A stretch of 64,000 nucleotides of DNA from Fidelibacterota bacterium (lineage in GTDB: Bacteria > Fidelibacterota > UBA8477 > JABMPR01). This document shows, piece by piece, positions 10,472 through 18,787 of the stretch (its first letter is position 1; each line of letters starts with the position of its first letter). Below the pieces are notes generated by a model. The model worked only from the letters and a program-made list of their open reading frames with translations. It ran no database searches and was not told the DNA's origin. The position numbers and the translations under genes were made by a program. The stretch is from NCBI GenBank assembly GCA_018673925.1, contig JABHBL010000057.1:124001-188000 (forward strand). The letters are read 5' to 3'.

Positions 10472-10837
10472 ATGAGAGCAGCCACAAATATTTATAAAGC
10501 CCTGTCTGATGCGAACAGACTGCGGATTCTTATGATGTTAAGAAATAAACCTCTGTGCGTATGTGAGATCGTAGAGATTCTTGAGCTGGCAAACTCTACT
10601 GTATCAAAACATTTATCAATTTTACGCAACGCCAGTCTGGTCATGGATTCAAAAAGTGGGCGTTGGGTGAACTACCGTATATCGACACCTGGAGAATCAC
10701 CTGATATTGAAATCGTTCTTGCTCATCTTGATAAAATTCTTGATCGGGATGAGCAGGTTGCTAGCGATAACAAAAAAGTCAGGGAGGTTGATCGTTATGT
10801 CATTTGCGCATCGCCTACCTTGACGGTCACAGAATAA
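10472..10837 (+). CDS. ArsR/SmtB-family transcriptional repressor
   Basis: A 121-aa winged-helix regulator with the ArsR pattern: an N-terminal helix (KALSDANRLRILMML), then the recognition helix-turn-helix (ANSTVSKHLSILRNASLV) and the wing (SKSGRWVNYRIS). A CVC motif at C29/C31 sits in the same helix that holds the As(III)/metal cysteines in type 1 ArsR proteins, although the third cysteine is missing. It is the first gene of a five-gene plus-strand operon and very likely represses it in response to a thiol-reactive metal or metalloid or to redox state. Which of these is inference. Confidence 0.88.
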   Translation: MRAATNIYKALSDANRLRILMMLRNKPLCVCEIVEILELANSTVSKHLSILRNASLVMDSKSGRWVNYRISTPGESPDIEIVLAHLDKILDRDEQVASDNKKVREVDRYVICASPTLTVTE

Positions 10838-10854
10838 ATTTTAGGGGAAATCGC

Positions 10855-11268
10855 ATGAATCGGGGGATTATATGTATCGTTGGATTGATCTTTGGACTTG
10901 CCCTGAGTGCTTGTTCAGTGGAAGTAGCGGACACAGCGGAAACTAAATTAACACAAAAATCTGTTGACCCACTCATCACATTTATTGAACTAGGTTCTGT
11001 CAGATGTATACCCTGCAAGAAAATGCAACCGGTGATGACATCCATTGAAAATAAATATGGTGGCCAGGTTGATGTTATTTTCTATGATGTCTGGGAAGAG
11101 GATCAAAAAAAATATGCTTCGCAGTATGGGATTAAACTTATCCCCACTCAGATCTTTCTTGACTCTACTGGCACAGAGCTAATGCGACATGAAGGTTATT
11201 TCCCTGAAGCTGAGATAGATTCCTTTCTTGTCCGAAATGGTTTAAACACTAACTCGATTACAGGATAA
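10855..11268 (+). CDS. Thioredoxin-like lipoprotein (TlpA type)
   Basis: A 137-aa exported thioredoxin-fold protein. The signal sequence ends in a lipobox (LSAC, Cys20), so it is probably anchored to a membrane on the periplasmic side. The redox motif is CIPC (C51-C54), followed by the fold up to the conserved cis-Pro loop (IKLIPTQIF). I use ATG 10855, which has AGGGGA just upstream and gives a clean signal peptide. It follows arsR by 17 bp and precedes a CcdA-like gene by 1 bp, suggesting that CcdA keeps its cysteines reduced. Confidence 0.88.
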   Translation: MNRGIICIVGLIFGLALSACSVEVADTAETKLTQKSVDPLITFIELGSVRCIPCKKMQPVMTSIENKYGGQVDVIFYDVWEEDQKKYASQYGIKLIPTQIFLDSTGTELMRHEGYFPEAEIDSFLVRNGLNTNSITG

Positions 11269-11269
11269 A

Positions 11270-11968
11270 ATGGACAGTCTTTTCGATACGCTCACACAGG
11301 CTGTATCAGGTCAATTCGGACTAGCCATTACTGCTTCTTTTGCATGGGGAGTCTTGAGTATTTTGTTAAGTCCTTGCCATCTAACCAGCGTACCTCTGGT
11401 TATCGGTTATATCTCCAGGCAGAATGAGGCCACGGGAAAGCGTAGTGCTTTATTGGCCCTTACCTTTGCTCTTGGTATTCTGGCATCCATCACCTTGATC
11501 GGTATTATCACAGTATCCATGGGACGACTCATGGGTGATGTCGGTATGTGGGGAATGTGGTTGGGCGCCATCATCCTTATTGTCTTTGGCTTATATCTTA
11601 TGGATATCATCCATCTGAGTTGGCTTGGATGGAAGACGCCAGAGATTGAAAGGGCTGGATACTCTGGAGCCCTCTTGTTGGGGCTTGTTTTTGGGATCGG
11701 TCTTGGACCGTGTACTTTTGCCTTTCTCGCTCCAGTCTTAAGTGTGGTGATCCCTATGGCTCAAACGTCCTTTGCTAAGGCCATGATTCTCATTCTGTCT
11801 TTTGGCGCTGGTCACAGCCTGGTCTATGTTGCTGGCGGGGGAATGGCGGCTCTCATCGTGCGTTACATTAACTGGTCAGGGAATCATCGTGGTCCCGTTT
11901 ATGTAAAAAGAATTCTCGGATTATTGGTTTTCATCGGTGGGCTGTATTTTGGATACGCGACACTCTAA
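11270..11968 (+). CDS. CcdA-like thiol-disulfide transmembrane protein
   Basis: Moves reducing power from cytoplasmic thioredoxin across the inner membrane. It is 232 aa with about six helices. Single cysteines lie in two symmetry-related helices, PCHLTSVP (C36) and GPCTFAF (C148), the arrangement seen in the CcdA/DsbD transmembrane domain. Its likely client is the thioredoxin-like lipoprotein encoded directly upstream. The stop codon overlaps the start of the permease gene by 1 bp (TAATG). Confidence 0.88.
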   Translation: MDSLFDTLTQAVSGQFGLAITASFAWGVLSILLSPCHLTSVPLVIGYISRQNEATGKRSALLALTFALGILASITLIGIITVSMGRLMGDVGMWGMWLGAIILIVFGLYLMDIIHLSWLGWKTPEIERAGYSGALLLGLVFGIGLGPCTFAFLAPVLSVVIPMAQTSFAKAMILILSFGAGHSLVYVAGGGMAALIVRYINWSGNHRGPVYVKRILGLLVFIGGLYFGYATL

Positions 11969-12999
11969 TGAGGTTTCAAAAAATGTTAAACAAATATCCG
12001 TGGCTTTTATTTTTATCTCTGCTACTCATTTGGGTTCTACTCTATTCTAACCTTTCGGTCTTCGCTGGATTTATTGTTTCGGAGCTACCGATTGATCCCG
12101 GGAGTCATCTTGGCGAAGCGCTGACTTTCTTTGTTTATGATGCGCCCAAAGTCCTCTTGCTTCTCTCTGCCGTGGTCTTTTTCATGGGAATTATCAACAC
12201 CTGGTTTACCCCCGAGCGGACACGCGCCCTCTTGGCCGGACGCTCACTAGGTATCACTAATATACTGGCTGCATCGCTTGGCGTTGTCACTCCCTTCTGT
12301 TCCTGTTCTGCGGTCCCTTTGTTTATTGGTTTTGTCCAAGCCGGCGTGCCTCTAGGAGTCACCTTTTCATTTTTGATTGCGGCTCCCATGGTAAATGAGA
12401 TTGCCTTGACATTATTGTTTGGACTATTCGGCTGGAAAATTGCCCTGCTATATCTCATTCTGGGACTATTGGTTGCTATCCTTGGCGGGGTCGTGTTGGG
12501 TCGCCTGAAGCTTGAAAAGTATCTTGAGCAATGGGTTCAGGATATTCCAAAGAAGCAACATTCCTTCGAATCTGAGAAGATCTCTATCTCACAGAGGTTA
12601 GAAGCTGGTTCTCTTGCAGTAAAGGATGTAGTCGGAAAAGTCTGGATTTATATTTTAATAGGAATAGGTGTAGGCGCTTTTATTCATGGTTATGTCCCTG
12701 AAAATTTCATGGCTTCCTTTATGGGTAAAGATGCCTGGTGGTCTGTGCCTCTGGCTGTAATCATTGGGATACCGATGTATAGTAGCGCCGCGGGTATCAT
12801 CCCTGTTGTTCAGGCTTTGCTTGCAAAGGGTGCCGCTCTGGGAACAGCGCTATCTTTTATGATGAGTGTTGTGGCTTTGTCTCTTCCGGAGATGATCATT
12901 TTGCGGAAGGTTCTTACCATAAGGTTGATTAGCATTTTTATCGGTGTTGTTGCATCTGGTATACTGTTGGTTGGCTTAACTTTTAATCTGGTTTTATAG
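11968..12999 (+). CDS. ArsP/YraQ-type permease (DUF318)
   Basis: A 343-aa inner-membrane permease with about eight to ten helices. The family signature TPFCSCSAVPLFIGF lies near residues 108-122 (C111, C113), followed by GVPLGVTFSFLIAAPMVNE. The second half has the matching repeat (IGIPMYSSAAGIIPV). Some members (ArsP) export trivalent organoarsenicals, but many in this family are uncharacterised. The ArsR gene in the operon agrees with a metalloid or thiol-reactive substrate. The conserved CSC could be kept reduced by the neighbouring redox proteins; that link is inference. Confidence 0.85.
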   Translation: MRFQKMLNKYPWLLFLSLLLIWVLLYSNLSVFAGFIVSELPIDPGSHLGEALTFFVYDAPKVLLLLSAVVFFMGIINTWFTPERTRALLAGRSLGITNILAASLGVVTPFCSCSAVPLFIGFVQAGVPLGVTFSFLIAAPMVNEIALTLLFGLFGWKIALLYLILGLLVAILGGVVLGRLKLEKYLEQWVQDIPKKQHSFESEKISISQRLEAGSLAVKDVVGKVWIYILIGIGVGAFIHGYVPENFMASFMGKDAWWSVPLAVIIGIPMYSSAAGIIPVVQALLAKGAALGTALSFMMSVVALSLPEMIILRKVLTIRLISIFIGVVASGILLVGLTFNLVL

Positions 13000-13011
13000 G
13001 AGCTTATTCAA

Positions 13012-13248
13012 ATGTTAAATGTTAAGGTTTTGGGAGGTGGTTGTACAAACTGCAAGGCAACATACAAGTTAATCGAAGATGTGGCTCGCGAAAAAGGAAC
13101 TGATATTGATTTGGAGAAGGTTGAAGATATTCAAAATATCATATCATATGATATCATGTCAACACCTGGAGTAGTTATTGATGAAACTGTGGTGCATCGT
13201 GGTGGTGTTCCCTCGCGAAAACAAGTAGAAGATTGGTTTTCCAATTAA
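13012..13248 (+). CDS. Small thioredoxin-family redox protein
   Basis: A 78-aa minimal thioredoxin fold of the MTH895/TM0996 type. It starts with a beta strand, then GGGCTNCKATY (C11-C14), and ends in the second half of the fold with the cis-Pro element (STPGVVIDETVVHRGG). There is no signal peptide, so it acts in the cytoplasm. Last gene of the operon, 12 bp after the permease. Proteins of this kind often accompany DUF318 permeases. Confidence 0.88.
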   Translation: MLNVKVLGGGCTNCKATYKLIEDVAREKGTDIDLEKVEDIQNIISYDIMSTPGVVIDETVVHRGGVPSRKQVEDWFSN

Positions 13249-13617
13249 AACTAAACACCTTTTCACATAAAACTCGTCGTCCTTGTCAATCACTCTTTTG
13301 TGTAAGCTCGCCCTGTATTTTAAGCTCTTTCACTTTTTTGACTATGAGAAAATTTACTCTTCTGGTTTAATCGAATTCGTAATGATTATCCAGCCATGGC
13401 TAAGAAACCATCACAATTTTCTCAAAGCCGCCTAATAATATTTGATCATTATTGCATTTTTGTATGGCCAAGATGGTTGCATATGGCTGTTTTTTAGGCA
13501 AAAACTGGTGTTCTCTCCAATATTTTATCCCGTCTTACAAAACTAAGATTTGATCTATCACTATTTTTTACTTTGAATGTTTTTTTTATGGAATACGGTT
13601 TTTTATACGATGGGCTT
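13249..13617. other. Intergenic gap without a recognisable feature
   Basis: This 369-bp AT-rich stretch lies between the converging redox operon and the GNAT gene. It has several short T-runs but no convincing hairpin with a T-tract, no ORF of credible length and no tRNA-like fold. I see nothing definite in it. Confidence 0.6.
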
Positions 13618-14073
13618 TTACTTGGTATACTCGAAAAGCTGGTAGTTTGTTTTATTCATGCCTAATTTTGAATATACATTTTGTGCCTTTATGTTGTCAT
13701 CATCTACGTATAGCCTTAAGCCGACAATTTGATCATCTTTATCTATTAGAGTTTTAATAAACTCGTACATCAGTTTGTATAAGCCTGTCTGTCTATACTC
13801 TTTCTTGACGAAGACACTCTGAATCCACCAGAATAAACCATTCCGCCAATCGCTCCACTCATAGGTGATCATAAGGCAGGCTTTTATAGATCTGTTTATT
13901 TCACACACGACATAGAATCCATGTTTGGGTGTATCAAATATAGCTTCAACTCCTTGGAGAAGTATAGAGGCATCTAGGGAAATGCTTTCCGTTTCCAAAG
14001 CCATGGCCTGGTTAAAGCCAACAATTGTGTGAATATCATCTCTTGTGGCCCTACGGATGATGGGGGTTGTCAT
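13618..14073 (-). CDS. GNAT-family N-acetyltransferase
   Basis: A 151-aa cytoplasmic protein with the GNAT layout: the N-terminal strand and helix (IIRRATRDDIHTIVGFN), the central strands (YVVCEINRSIKACLMI), an acetyl-CoA pyrophosphate loop region (KKEYRQTGLYKLMYEFI, about 94-110) in which the usual Q/RxxGxG/A is slightly altered, and the C-terminal YVDDDNIKAQNVYSKLGM typical of the family. The substrate is unknown. The start overlaps the PhoU-like gene's end by 4 bp, so it is probably cotranslated with the phosphate genes. Confidence 0.85.
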   Translation of the reverse strand: MTTPIIRRATRDDIHTIVGFNQAMALETESISLDASILLQGVEAIFDTPKHGFYVVCEINRSIKACLMITYEWSDWRNGLFWWIQSVFVKKEYRQTGLYKLMYEFIKTLIDKDDQIVGLRLYVDDDNIKAQNVYSKLGMNKTNYQLFEYTK

Positions 14074-14753
14074 TTCTTATTCTTTTTTGGCTTGAAGCCT
14101 ATACGATCGTAAGGATTTATCACACTGGAGATAATGTTACGAAGGTGAGCATTAATCCTTTTAAGATATCTGAAATACAAAACCATAACAGCTACGCTTG
14201 AAGTGTCTAATTCTTCTTCATTTTTCATCACAAGTTTTTGAATATATTTATCGCAAGTTCTGCCTATCTCCTTTGTCTCAGAGTACATGTCAAGCGCTAT
14301 GTCCTCATCACCTGACTCAATACATTCAGGAGCTTTCTTAAACATCTTCTTTATAGATACTTCTATTTCACGGAGTTTATCTTTTGTGTTTTTTCCCTGT
14401 ATTTCATCAGGGTGCATCTCTGTTAAATCAACAATGTTTTTTATATAATCGCCAATTCGTTCGACATCAACGATAACTGTAGATAAAACTAATCCGGCTG
14501 CGAGACTATCGTTCCCCTGCACCGTTAAGTGGGTTATAACTTTCCTTCTAATATCCCTTTCATATTTATTTATCAGTTTGTCTTTTTTAAAAATCAATTT
14601 TTGAACTGTCTTGCGATTGTCACCCCATAAAGCATCAGTGGCATCATCAAACATTTCAGCATCTATATTTATAGCTTCATATGTGAGATCCCAGGCTTCA
14701 TTCAGTAGATTATCGCTGGTCCATAAATTCCGTATTTCTTTCCACATAATCAT
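14070..14753 (-). CDS. PhoU-domain protein
   Basis: A 227-aa all-helical cytoplasmic protein with PhoU features, including the acidic metal-binding pattern around VDVERIGDYIKNIVDL (about residues 92-107) and a second half with a related helix pair. PhoU proteins restrain phosphate uptake and signalling. It lies 16 bp downstream of the Na/Pi cotransporter gene, so it probably modulates that transporter; many Na/Pi transporters carry such a domain fused at the C-terminus, here it is a separate gene. A second ATG two codons in is equally possible as start. Confidence 0.85.
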   Translation of the reverse strand: MIMWKEIRNLWTSDNLLNEAWDLTYEAINIDAEMFDDATDALWGDNRKTVQKLIFKKDKLINKYERDIRRKVITHLTVQGNDSLAAGLVLSTVIVDVERIGDYIKNIVDLTEMHPDEIQGKNTKDKLREIEVSIKKMFKKAPECIESGDEDIALDMYSETKEIGRTCDKYIQKLVMKNEEELDTSSVAVMVLYFRYLKRINAHLRNIISSVINPYDRIGFKPKKNKK

Positions 14754-14769
14754 TAACCTTTAGTTTTAA

Positions 14770-15867
14770 TTAACCAAATACTATAAAAAGGATTGGCACA
14801 AAGTATATCATCGAATATAAAAATAGAAATGTGATCAAATTCTTTTTTGATATAGATACATATGTACTGACTTTTTCGGCCATAGTAATTGGAATAAATT
14901 TTAATGGGTAAAAAATTAGTATTCCAAAAATATTAAATGCGAGGTGAGCAAAAGAGGCAGTCACTGCCACTGGGTTCCCAGTAGCCAGGGCCGCTAAGAG
15001 AGCAGTCCCCGTGGTACCTATATTGGCTCCCATTGTATATGGGAATATTTTCCTTATACTAACAATACCCGCTCCCGCAAGCGGTACAATTAGAGAGGTT
15101 GTAACAGAGCTGCTCTGAACAATAAAAGTCATTCCCATGCCCCAGGTCATTCCCAAAAGATCATTCTTAAACAGATACTTGTTTATAATTACCTCAATTT
15201 TATCAACAACCAAAGATCGGATAGTTTTTATAAGTAGCCCTAAAGCTGCAAACATTCCAATTATAGATATAATCATTAGTACTATTTCATTATAAGGAAC
15301 GTTGATCATTAGAGAATCCACTAAATGAATAACTGGGTTTAATATTGCTTTTAACGGGTTAAACATTTTCATTCCACCGATACCCTCAAAACTATCATTC
15401 AAGAATACAGCAACTTTTTGAATGAAGTGAAATTTTAATTCAAGCGGAAACAACAGAATAACGGCACAGATATTAAAGAAGTCATGGACCACCCCGGCAG
15501 CGAATGCTCTTTTAAACTCGGCTTTTCTGCCAACATGCCCCATAGAAACAAGCGTATTTGTCACTGTTGTTCCAATATTGGCACCCATGATAATCGGAAT
15601 GGCATTTTCTAAATTAACTACGCCACCTGCAACTAACCCTACAACTATGGATGTCGTTGTCGAGGAGCTCTGTATAAGCGAGGTTGCAACAATTCCAATG
15701 ATAAGCCCAGTGAATGGGTTTGAAGTCGTTTGAAGCATAGCCTCAGCGAATTCTTTACCGAAAAGTTTAAAGCTGTGACCTAGAAGCTTAATTGTAAGGA
15801 GAAATAGATAGATGGTAACTATAACAGTTAATATCTTAATTATCTTTTGGCGTGTTTCCGTGTTCAA
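14770..15867 (-). CDS. Na+/phosphate cotransporter family protein (NptA-like)
   Basis: Sodium-driven phosphate importer of the inner membrane, 365 aa. The two inverted family repeats are clear: QSSSTTTSIVVGLVAGGVVN with GANIGTTVTNT (about 66-105), and QSSSVTTSLIVPLAGAGIVS with GANIGTTGTAL (about 251-291). The QSSS motifs bind sodium and phosphate. The start is TTG at 15867 with GAGG at the right distance. It heads a three-gene AT-rich minus-strand operon with the PhoU-like and GNAT genes, following the long gap that contains origin-like sequences. Confidence 0.9.
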   Translation of the reverse strand: MNTETRQKIIKILTVIVTIYLFLLTIKLLGHSFKLFGKEFAEAMLQTTSNPFTGLIIGIVATSLIQSSSTTTSIVVGLVAGGVVNLENAIPIIMGANIGTTVTNTLVSMGHVGRKAEFKRAFAAGVVHDFFNICAVILLFPLELKFHFIQKVAVFLNDSFEGIGGMKMFNPLKAILNPVIHLVDSLMINVPYNEIVLMIISIIGMFAALGLLIKTIRSLVVDKIEVIINKYLFKNDLLGMTWGMGMTFIVQSSSVTTSLIVPLAGAGIVSIRKIFPYTMGANIGTTGTALLAALATGNPVAVTASFAHLAFNIFGILIFYPLKFIPITMAEKVSTYVSISKKNLITFLFLYSMIYFVPILFIVFG

Positions 15868-15931
15868 AATATCCTCATCGAGTATGAATACTTATTTATG
15901 GAGCAAGTCAAAGATAATGACAATATCACCC

Positions 15932-15960
15932 ACTGTCATTAACGTCAAGGTAATTTGACG
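15932..15960 (-). promoter_or_regulatory. Inverted/direct TGTCA-like repeats upstream of the Na/Pi gene
   Basis: CTGTCATTAACGTCAAGG and the following TTTGACG (15933-15960) give TGTCA- and TTGAC-like half sites about 65-95 bp before the transporter start. They are reminiscent of Pho boxes but do not match the PhoB consensus well. A phosphate-responsive site is only a possibility. Confidence 0.25.
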
Positions 15961-16199
15961 ACTCTTCAAATCAATTAATTATAATAATAAAAAAATTGGA
16001 TACTCCTGGTGGACTAAACCAGCACTCCCACAATAGGCCAAATGACTATCTGAGAGTGAAAAGGCATAAAACAGATGAAAAACTAGTCCTTTTATCAATG
16101 CTGATATTTACTTCGAATAATTGAAAGACGATCTTATTTCCACAAGTATGTGTGCACAAACATGCATTCTATTCATGAAAGCATGGCTTTATACAAACG

Positions 16200-16560
16200 A
16201 CCAAAAGGTCGGTATTATACTATAGTAGTATTATATTAATATATTAAGTAGTGGTAGTAGAGTAGATTTATATTGTTAATAATTATAAGCTTGTTTGGTT
16301 CTAAGTTGAATAAAATTATCAAGATAAGCCTTTTACACCATTATAGAATTTTGTTGACAGGTTAAAAGTGAGTGTGGAGAGCTGTTCTTCTGTTGGTAGT
16401 TGATACACCCTTATTCACATGACTACTGCGGACTCTCCAAATATAGTCATTGTGGATAACTGTTTTGTTGATAGGTGTTATAACTTTTGGAAATTCTCAT
16501 AAGTAGTTAAAAAACAATTCACCTTTTGACAAAATTCTATATAGTGATTGTTTATAACCT
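16200..16560. other. oriC: Candidate replication origin: AT-rich stretch, DnaA-trio-like repeats, DnaA boxes
   Basis: This part of an 815-bp gene-free gap holds several origin-like elements. Two sites match TTATNCACA exactly: TTATTCACA at 16411-16419 (plus) and TGTGGATAA at 16451-16459 (minus orientation). One-mismatch sites lie at 16274-16282 and 16549-16557. To the left, 16247-16265 reads on the minus strand as CTAC/CTA repeats (CTACTCTACTACCACTACT), the pattern and orientation of DnaA-trio elements. Next comes a very AT-rich block (16211-16246) that could unwind. dnaA itself lies 13 kb away. Gene orientation to the right is not what one expects for an origin here, so this is a candidate only. 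Confidence 0.45.
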
Positions 16561-16621
16561 AGAGAATTATTGACAATCAACCTTTTGTATATTTAAAAAG
16601 CAAAGAGACATTTGTAGAGTG

Positions 16622-16653
16622 AAAAAAAGCCTCACTTGAAAAGCAAGGCTTTC
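16622..16653 (-). terminator. Terminator of the surA-ppiC block
   Basis: The stem AAAGCCT / AGGCTTT (16626-16632 with 16646-16652) reads on the minus strand as a hairpin followed by a T-run. It lies about 30 bp after the surA stop codon. Confidence 0.85.
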
Positions 16654-16682
16654 TATAAAGCATATGTAGATGATGAACTTGG

Positions 16683-17954
16683 TTACTTAATCTGAATGTA
16701 CATACGATTTCGCTGATCATCTACCCAGGATTGATATCTATCGCGTTTTTTGTATTCCAGAGACATGTTTTCAACATCGAACCAATGGTCAGTCAGGTTT
16801 ACCTTTCCACCAGCCAAACGTCGGTGCACTATAATTAAATGGAACTGATCAGAGCTATAAACAGGCATTGAAAGGTTTTCAAGAGGGACATTAAGTAGCA
16901 GGTCATGTATATCTTCTGGCAGAAGAGAAATATCCGTCATACCCATTTGCCCTTTACGTGACTTCATATAGTCATCAGTTGCATAGATTTCGACCTGCTC
17001 AGCGAGGGTCGTCCTTTCGGCAAGTATATCATCTCTAATACCTGAAAGCTTGTCCGAAGTGAACTGTTTATCGGTATCATCAGCAACAGGCATTAATAAA
17101 ATATGGGAGATGTTAACCTGCTCTCCCTGCTTGTCATCGAGCCGCAGGAGATGTAACCCAAACTGGGTTTCCACGATGCCACTCATTTGACCCACCTCGA
17201 GAGAGAAGGCAGCTTCTTCAAACGGTTTTACAAAGACACCGCGACCTACTAGACCAAGACTGCCACCATTGGCTGCCGATCCGGGATCCTTGGAATGTTG
17301 GGTTGCTGCATCCTCAAAGCTTATTAGACCGGTCTCAATATCACTCTTAATAGATAATAGTTGAGAGCGAAGCTGTTCCATTTTATCTGCACTCATTTCA
17401 ACGGTCACGGAAAGAATGGAAAAATCAACCTGGGGGTTCTTTGCAGGAAAGCTGTCCTGCCAGGTCTTATAAAAATCTTCAACTTCACGACGACTGACCT
17501 TGATACCACTGAAAAGCTCCATTTTAACTTGCTCAACCAGGAGGTTTGTGCGGATCTGATCCTCATAATAGGATTTGATTTTGTAATGGTCCACACCAAA
17601 AGCTTCGGCAGCCTTTCTCAGACTTCCATACTGCATCTCTATGTTTTGCAAGGATTGATCAAGCTGCATTTGCACACTTCGATCTTCTACCTCAATGGTC
17701 TCCTGACGGGCATACTCTAACAAAACCTGTTGGTTAAGGAGTTCATCCAGAGCACGCACACGCAGCTGCTGAATTACCTCAGGAGAAGAGTAGGAGGGTA
17801 GCTTGGCCTGCATGGCAAAGAGCTGGGTCACCTGATCTACTTCAGAATAGAGAATGGCTTTTTCTCCAACAATGGCTGCCACACCATCTATCAATTGTTG
17901 GCCGCTGGCATTCAAAGTAAAGAGCATGGTGAGGGCGAGTACAAAATGACGCAT
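16683..17954 (-). CDS. surA: SurA-like periplasmic chaperone / peptidyl-prolyl isomerase
   Basis: Periplasmic foldase for outer-membrane proteins, 423 aa. A signal peptide (about 1-18) is followed by the SurA N-terminal chaperone helices, beginning LIDGVAAIVGEKAILYSEVD. A parvulin domain follows (about 165-262), with the family run FEDAATQHSKDPGSAANGGSLG and the closing QFGLHLLRLDD. A second, degenerate parvulin-like region (NISHILL onward, about 275-380) is present. It lies downstream of two further PpiC lipoproteins (29-bp gap), forming a folding-factor cluster. The long N-terminal region and lack of a lipobox set it apart from those two. Confidence 0.9.
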   Translation of the reverse strand: MRHFVLALTMLFTLNASGQQLIDGVAAIVGEKAILYSEVDQVTQLFAMQAKLPSYSSPEVIQQLRVRALDELLNQQVLLEYARQETIEVEDRSVQMQLDQSLQNIEMQYGSLRKAAEAFGVDHYKIKSYYEDQIRTNLLVEQVKMELFSGIKVSRREVEDFYKTWQDSFPAKNPQVDFSILSVTVEMSADKMEQLRSQLLSIKSDIETGLISFEDAATQHSKDPGSAANGGSLGLVGRGVFVKPFEEAAFSLEVGQMSGIVETQFGLHLLRLDDKQGEQVNISHILLMPVADDTDKQFTSDKLSGIRDDILAERTTLAEQVEIYATDDYMKSRKGQMGMTDISLLPEDIHDLLLNVPLENLSMPVYSSDQFHLIIVHRRLAGGKVNLTDHWFDVENMSLEYKKRDRYQSWVDDQRNRMYIQIK

Positions 17955-17982
17955 TGATTATTACCTATTCTATAGAGCTATT

Positions 17983-18777
17983 TTAGAGAACACTCTTGTT
18001 GAAGAGAATGGTTCCAGACTTTCTGAGACTGTCTACAAGCTGTGTTTCAATATGACGTTGACGGTTAATAGAGAGCCGGGCCGCAATTTCTTCCCAGACC
18101 TCATCAAGACTCTTGATAGATCCACGATCGTGCCAGGTTTTTACCTCTACAAGATGATATCCAAGGTCGGTTTTAATGGGACCAAAAATCCCGGGGCGCT
18201 TCTTTTTAAGAAGATATTCTTTAACCTCTGGAAATAGATTTTCCACCTTGAATAAGCCAGTTTCCTTGGGGTGCATGGCTACTAGAGACTGCTTCTTTTC
18301 GAGATCACCCTTTTCAATGGCTTTTTCAAGTTCGCGGGCATCATCCCGGGAAGGCAAAAGGACATGAAAACCAAAAAATTCATTACTCTGGCGCTTAAAT
18401 GACTCCAGGTTTTTCTGATAATAGGCGTCTATTTCATCACGGGCGACATCGCCCTGATCCTTTAAAATAACATCAAGCTGCTTATCGGCCAGCAATCGAC
18501 GGCGATATGTTTCAACCCGATAGTTAAACATAGGATCCCTATGAATCAGATTCTTCTCTGCTTCCTGTGCCAAAAGAGTTTCCCTGATCCAGTTTTCAAC
18601 CAGGAGGGATTTTTGAAGACTATCTAAAGACATAAAGCCAGGGTACATCAAGACCAGCTCATCCAGAGAGAGCTGTTCATGATTAACCTTGGCAATAAGG
18701 TTATCGTCCTGGCCATCAGAGCAAGAAGCCAACCCCGCCAGGAGGGAGATGGCCAGAACGATATAAAGCTTATTCAT
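17983..18777 (-). CDS. PpiC-type peptidyl-prolyl isomerase lipoprotein
   Basis: A 264-aa periplasmic foldase. The signal sequence ends in a lipobox (LASC, Cys19), so it is probably lipid-anchored. A helical chaperone part (about 30-125) is followed by a shortened parvulin domain containing HPKETGLFKVENLFPEV and the closing GPIKTDLGYHLVEVK typical of PpiC. The canonical HIL start of the domain is altered (FHVLLPS), so isomerase activity is uncertain and a chaperone role is likely. It lies 10 bp after a larger PpiC lipoprotein gene and before surA. Confidence 0.85.
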   Translation of the reverse strand: MNKLYIVLAISLLAGLASCSDGQDDNLIAKVNHEQLSLDELVLMYPGFMSLDSLQKSLLVENWIRETLLAQEAEKNLIHRDPMFNYRVETYRRRLLADKQLDVILKDQGDVARDEIDAYYQKNLESFKRQSNEFFGFHVLLPSRDDARELEKAIEKGDLEKKQSLVAMHPKETGLFKVENLFPEVKEYLLKKKRPGIFGPIKTDLGYHLVEVKTWHDRGSIKSLDEVWEEIAARLSINRQRHIETQLVDSLRKSGTILFNKSVL

Positions 18778-18787
18778 CTATAGAGAG

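Noticed and set aside
15932-15960. Pho box upstream of the Na/Pi transporter
   Set aside because: Half-site spacing does not match the PhoB consensus; listed only as a low-confidence element.
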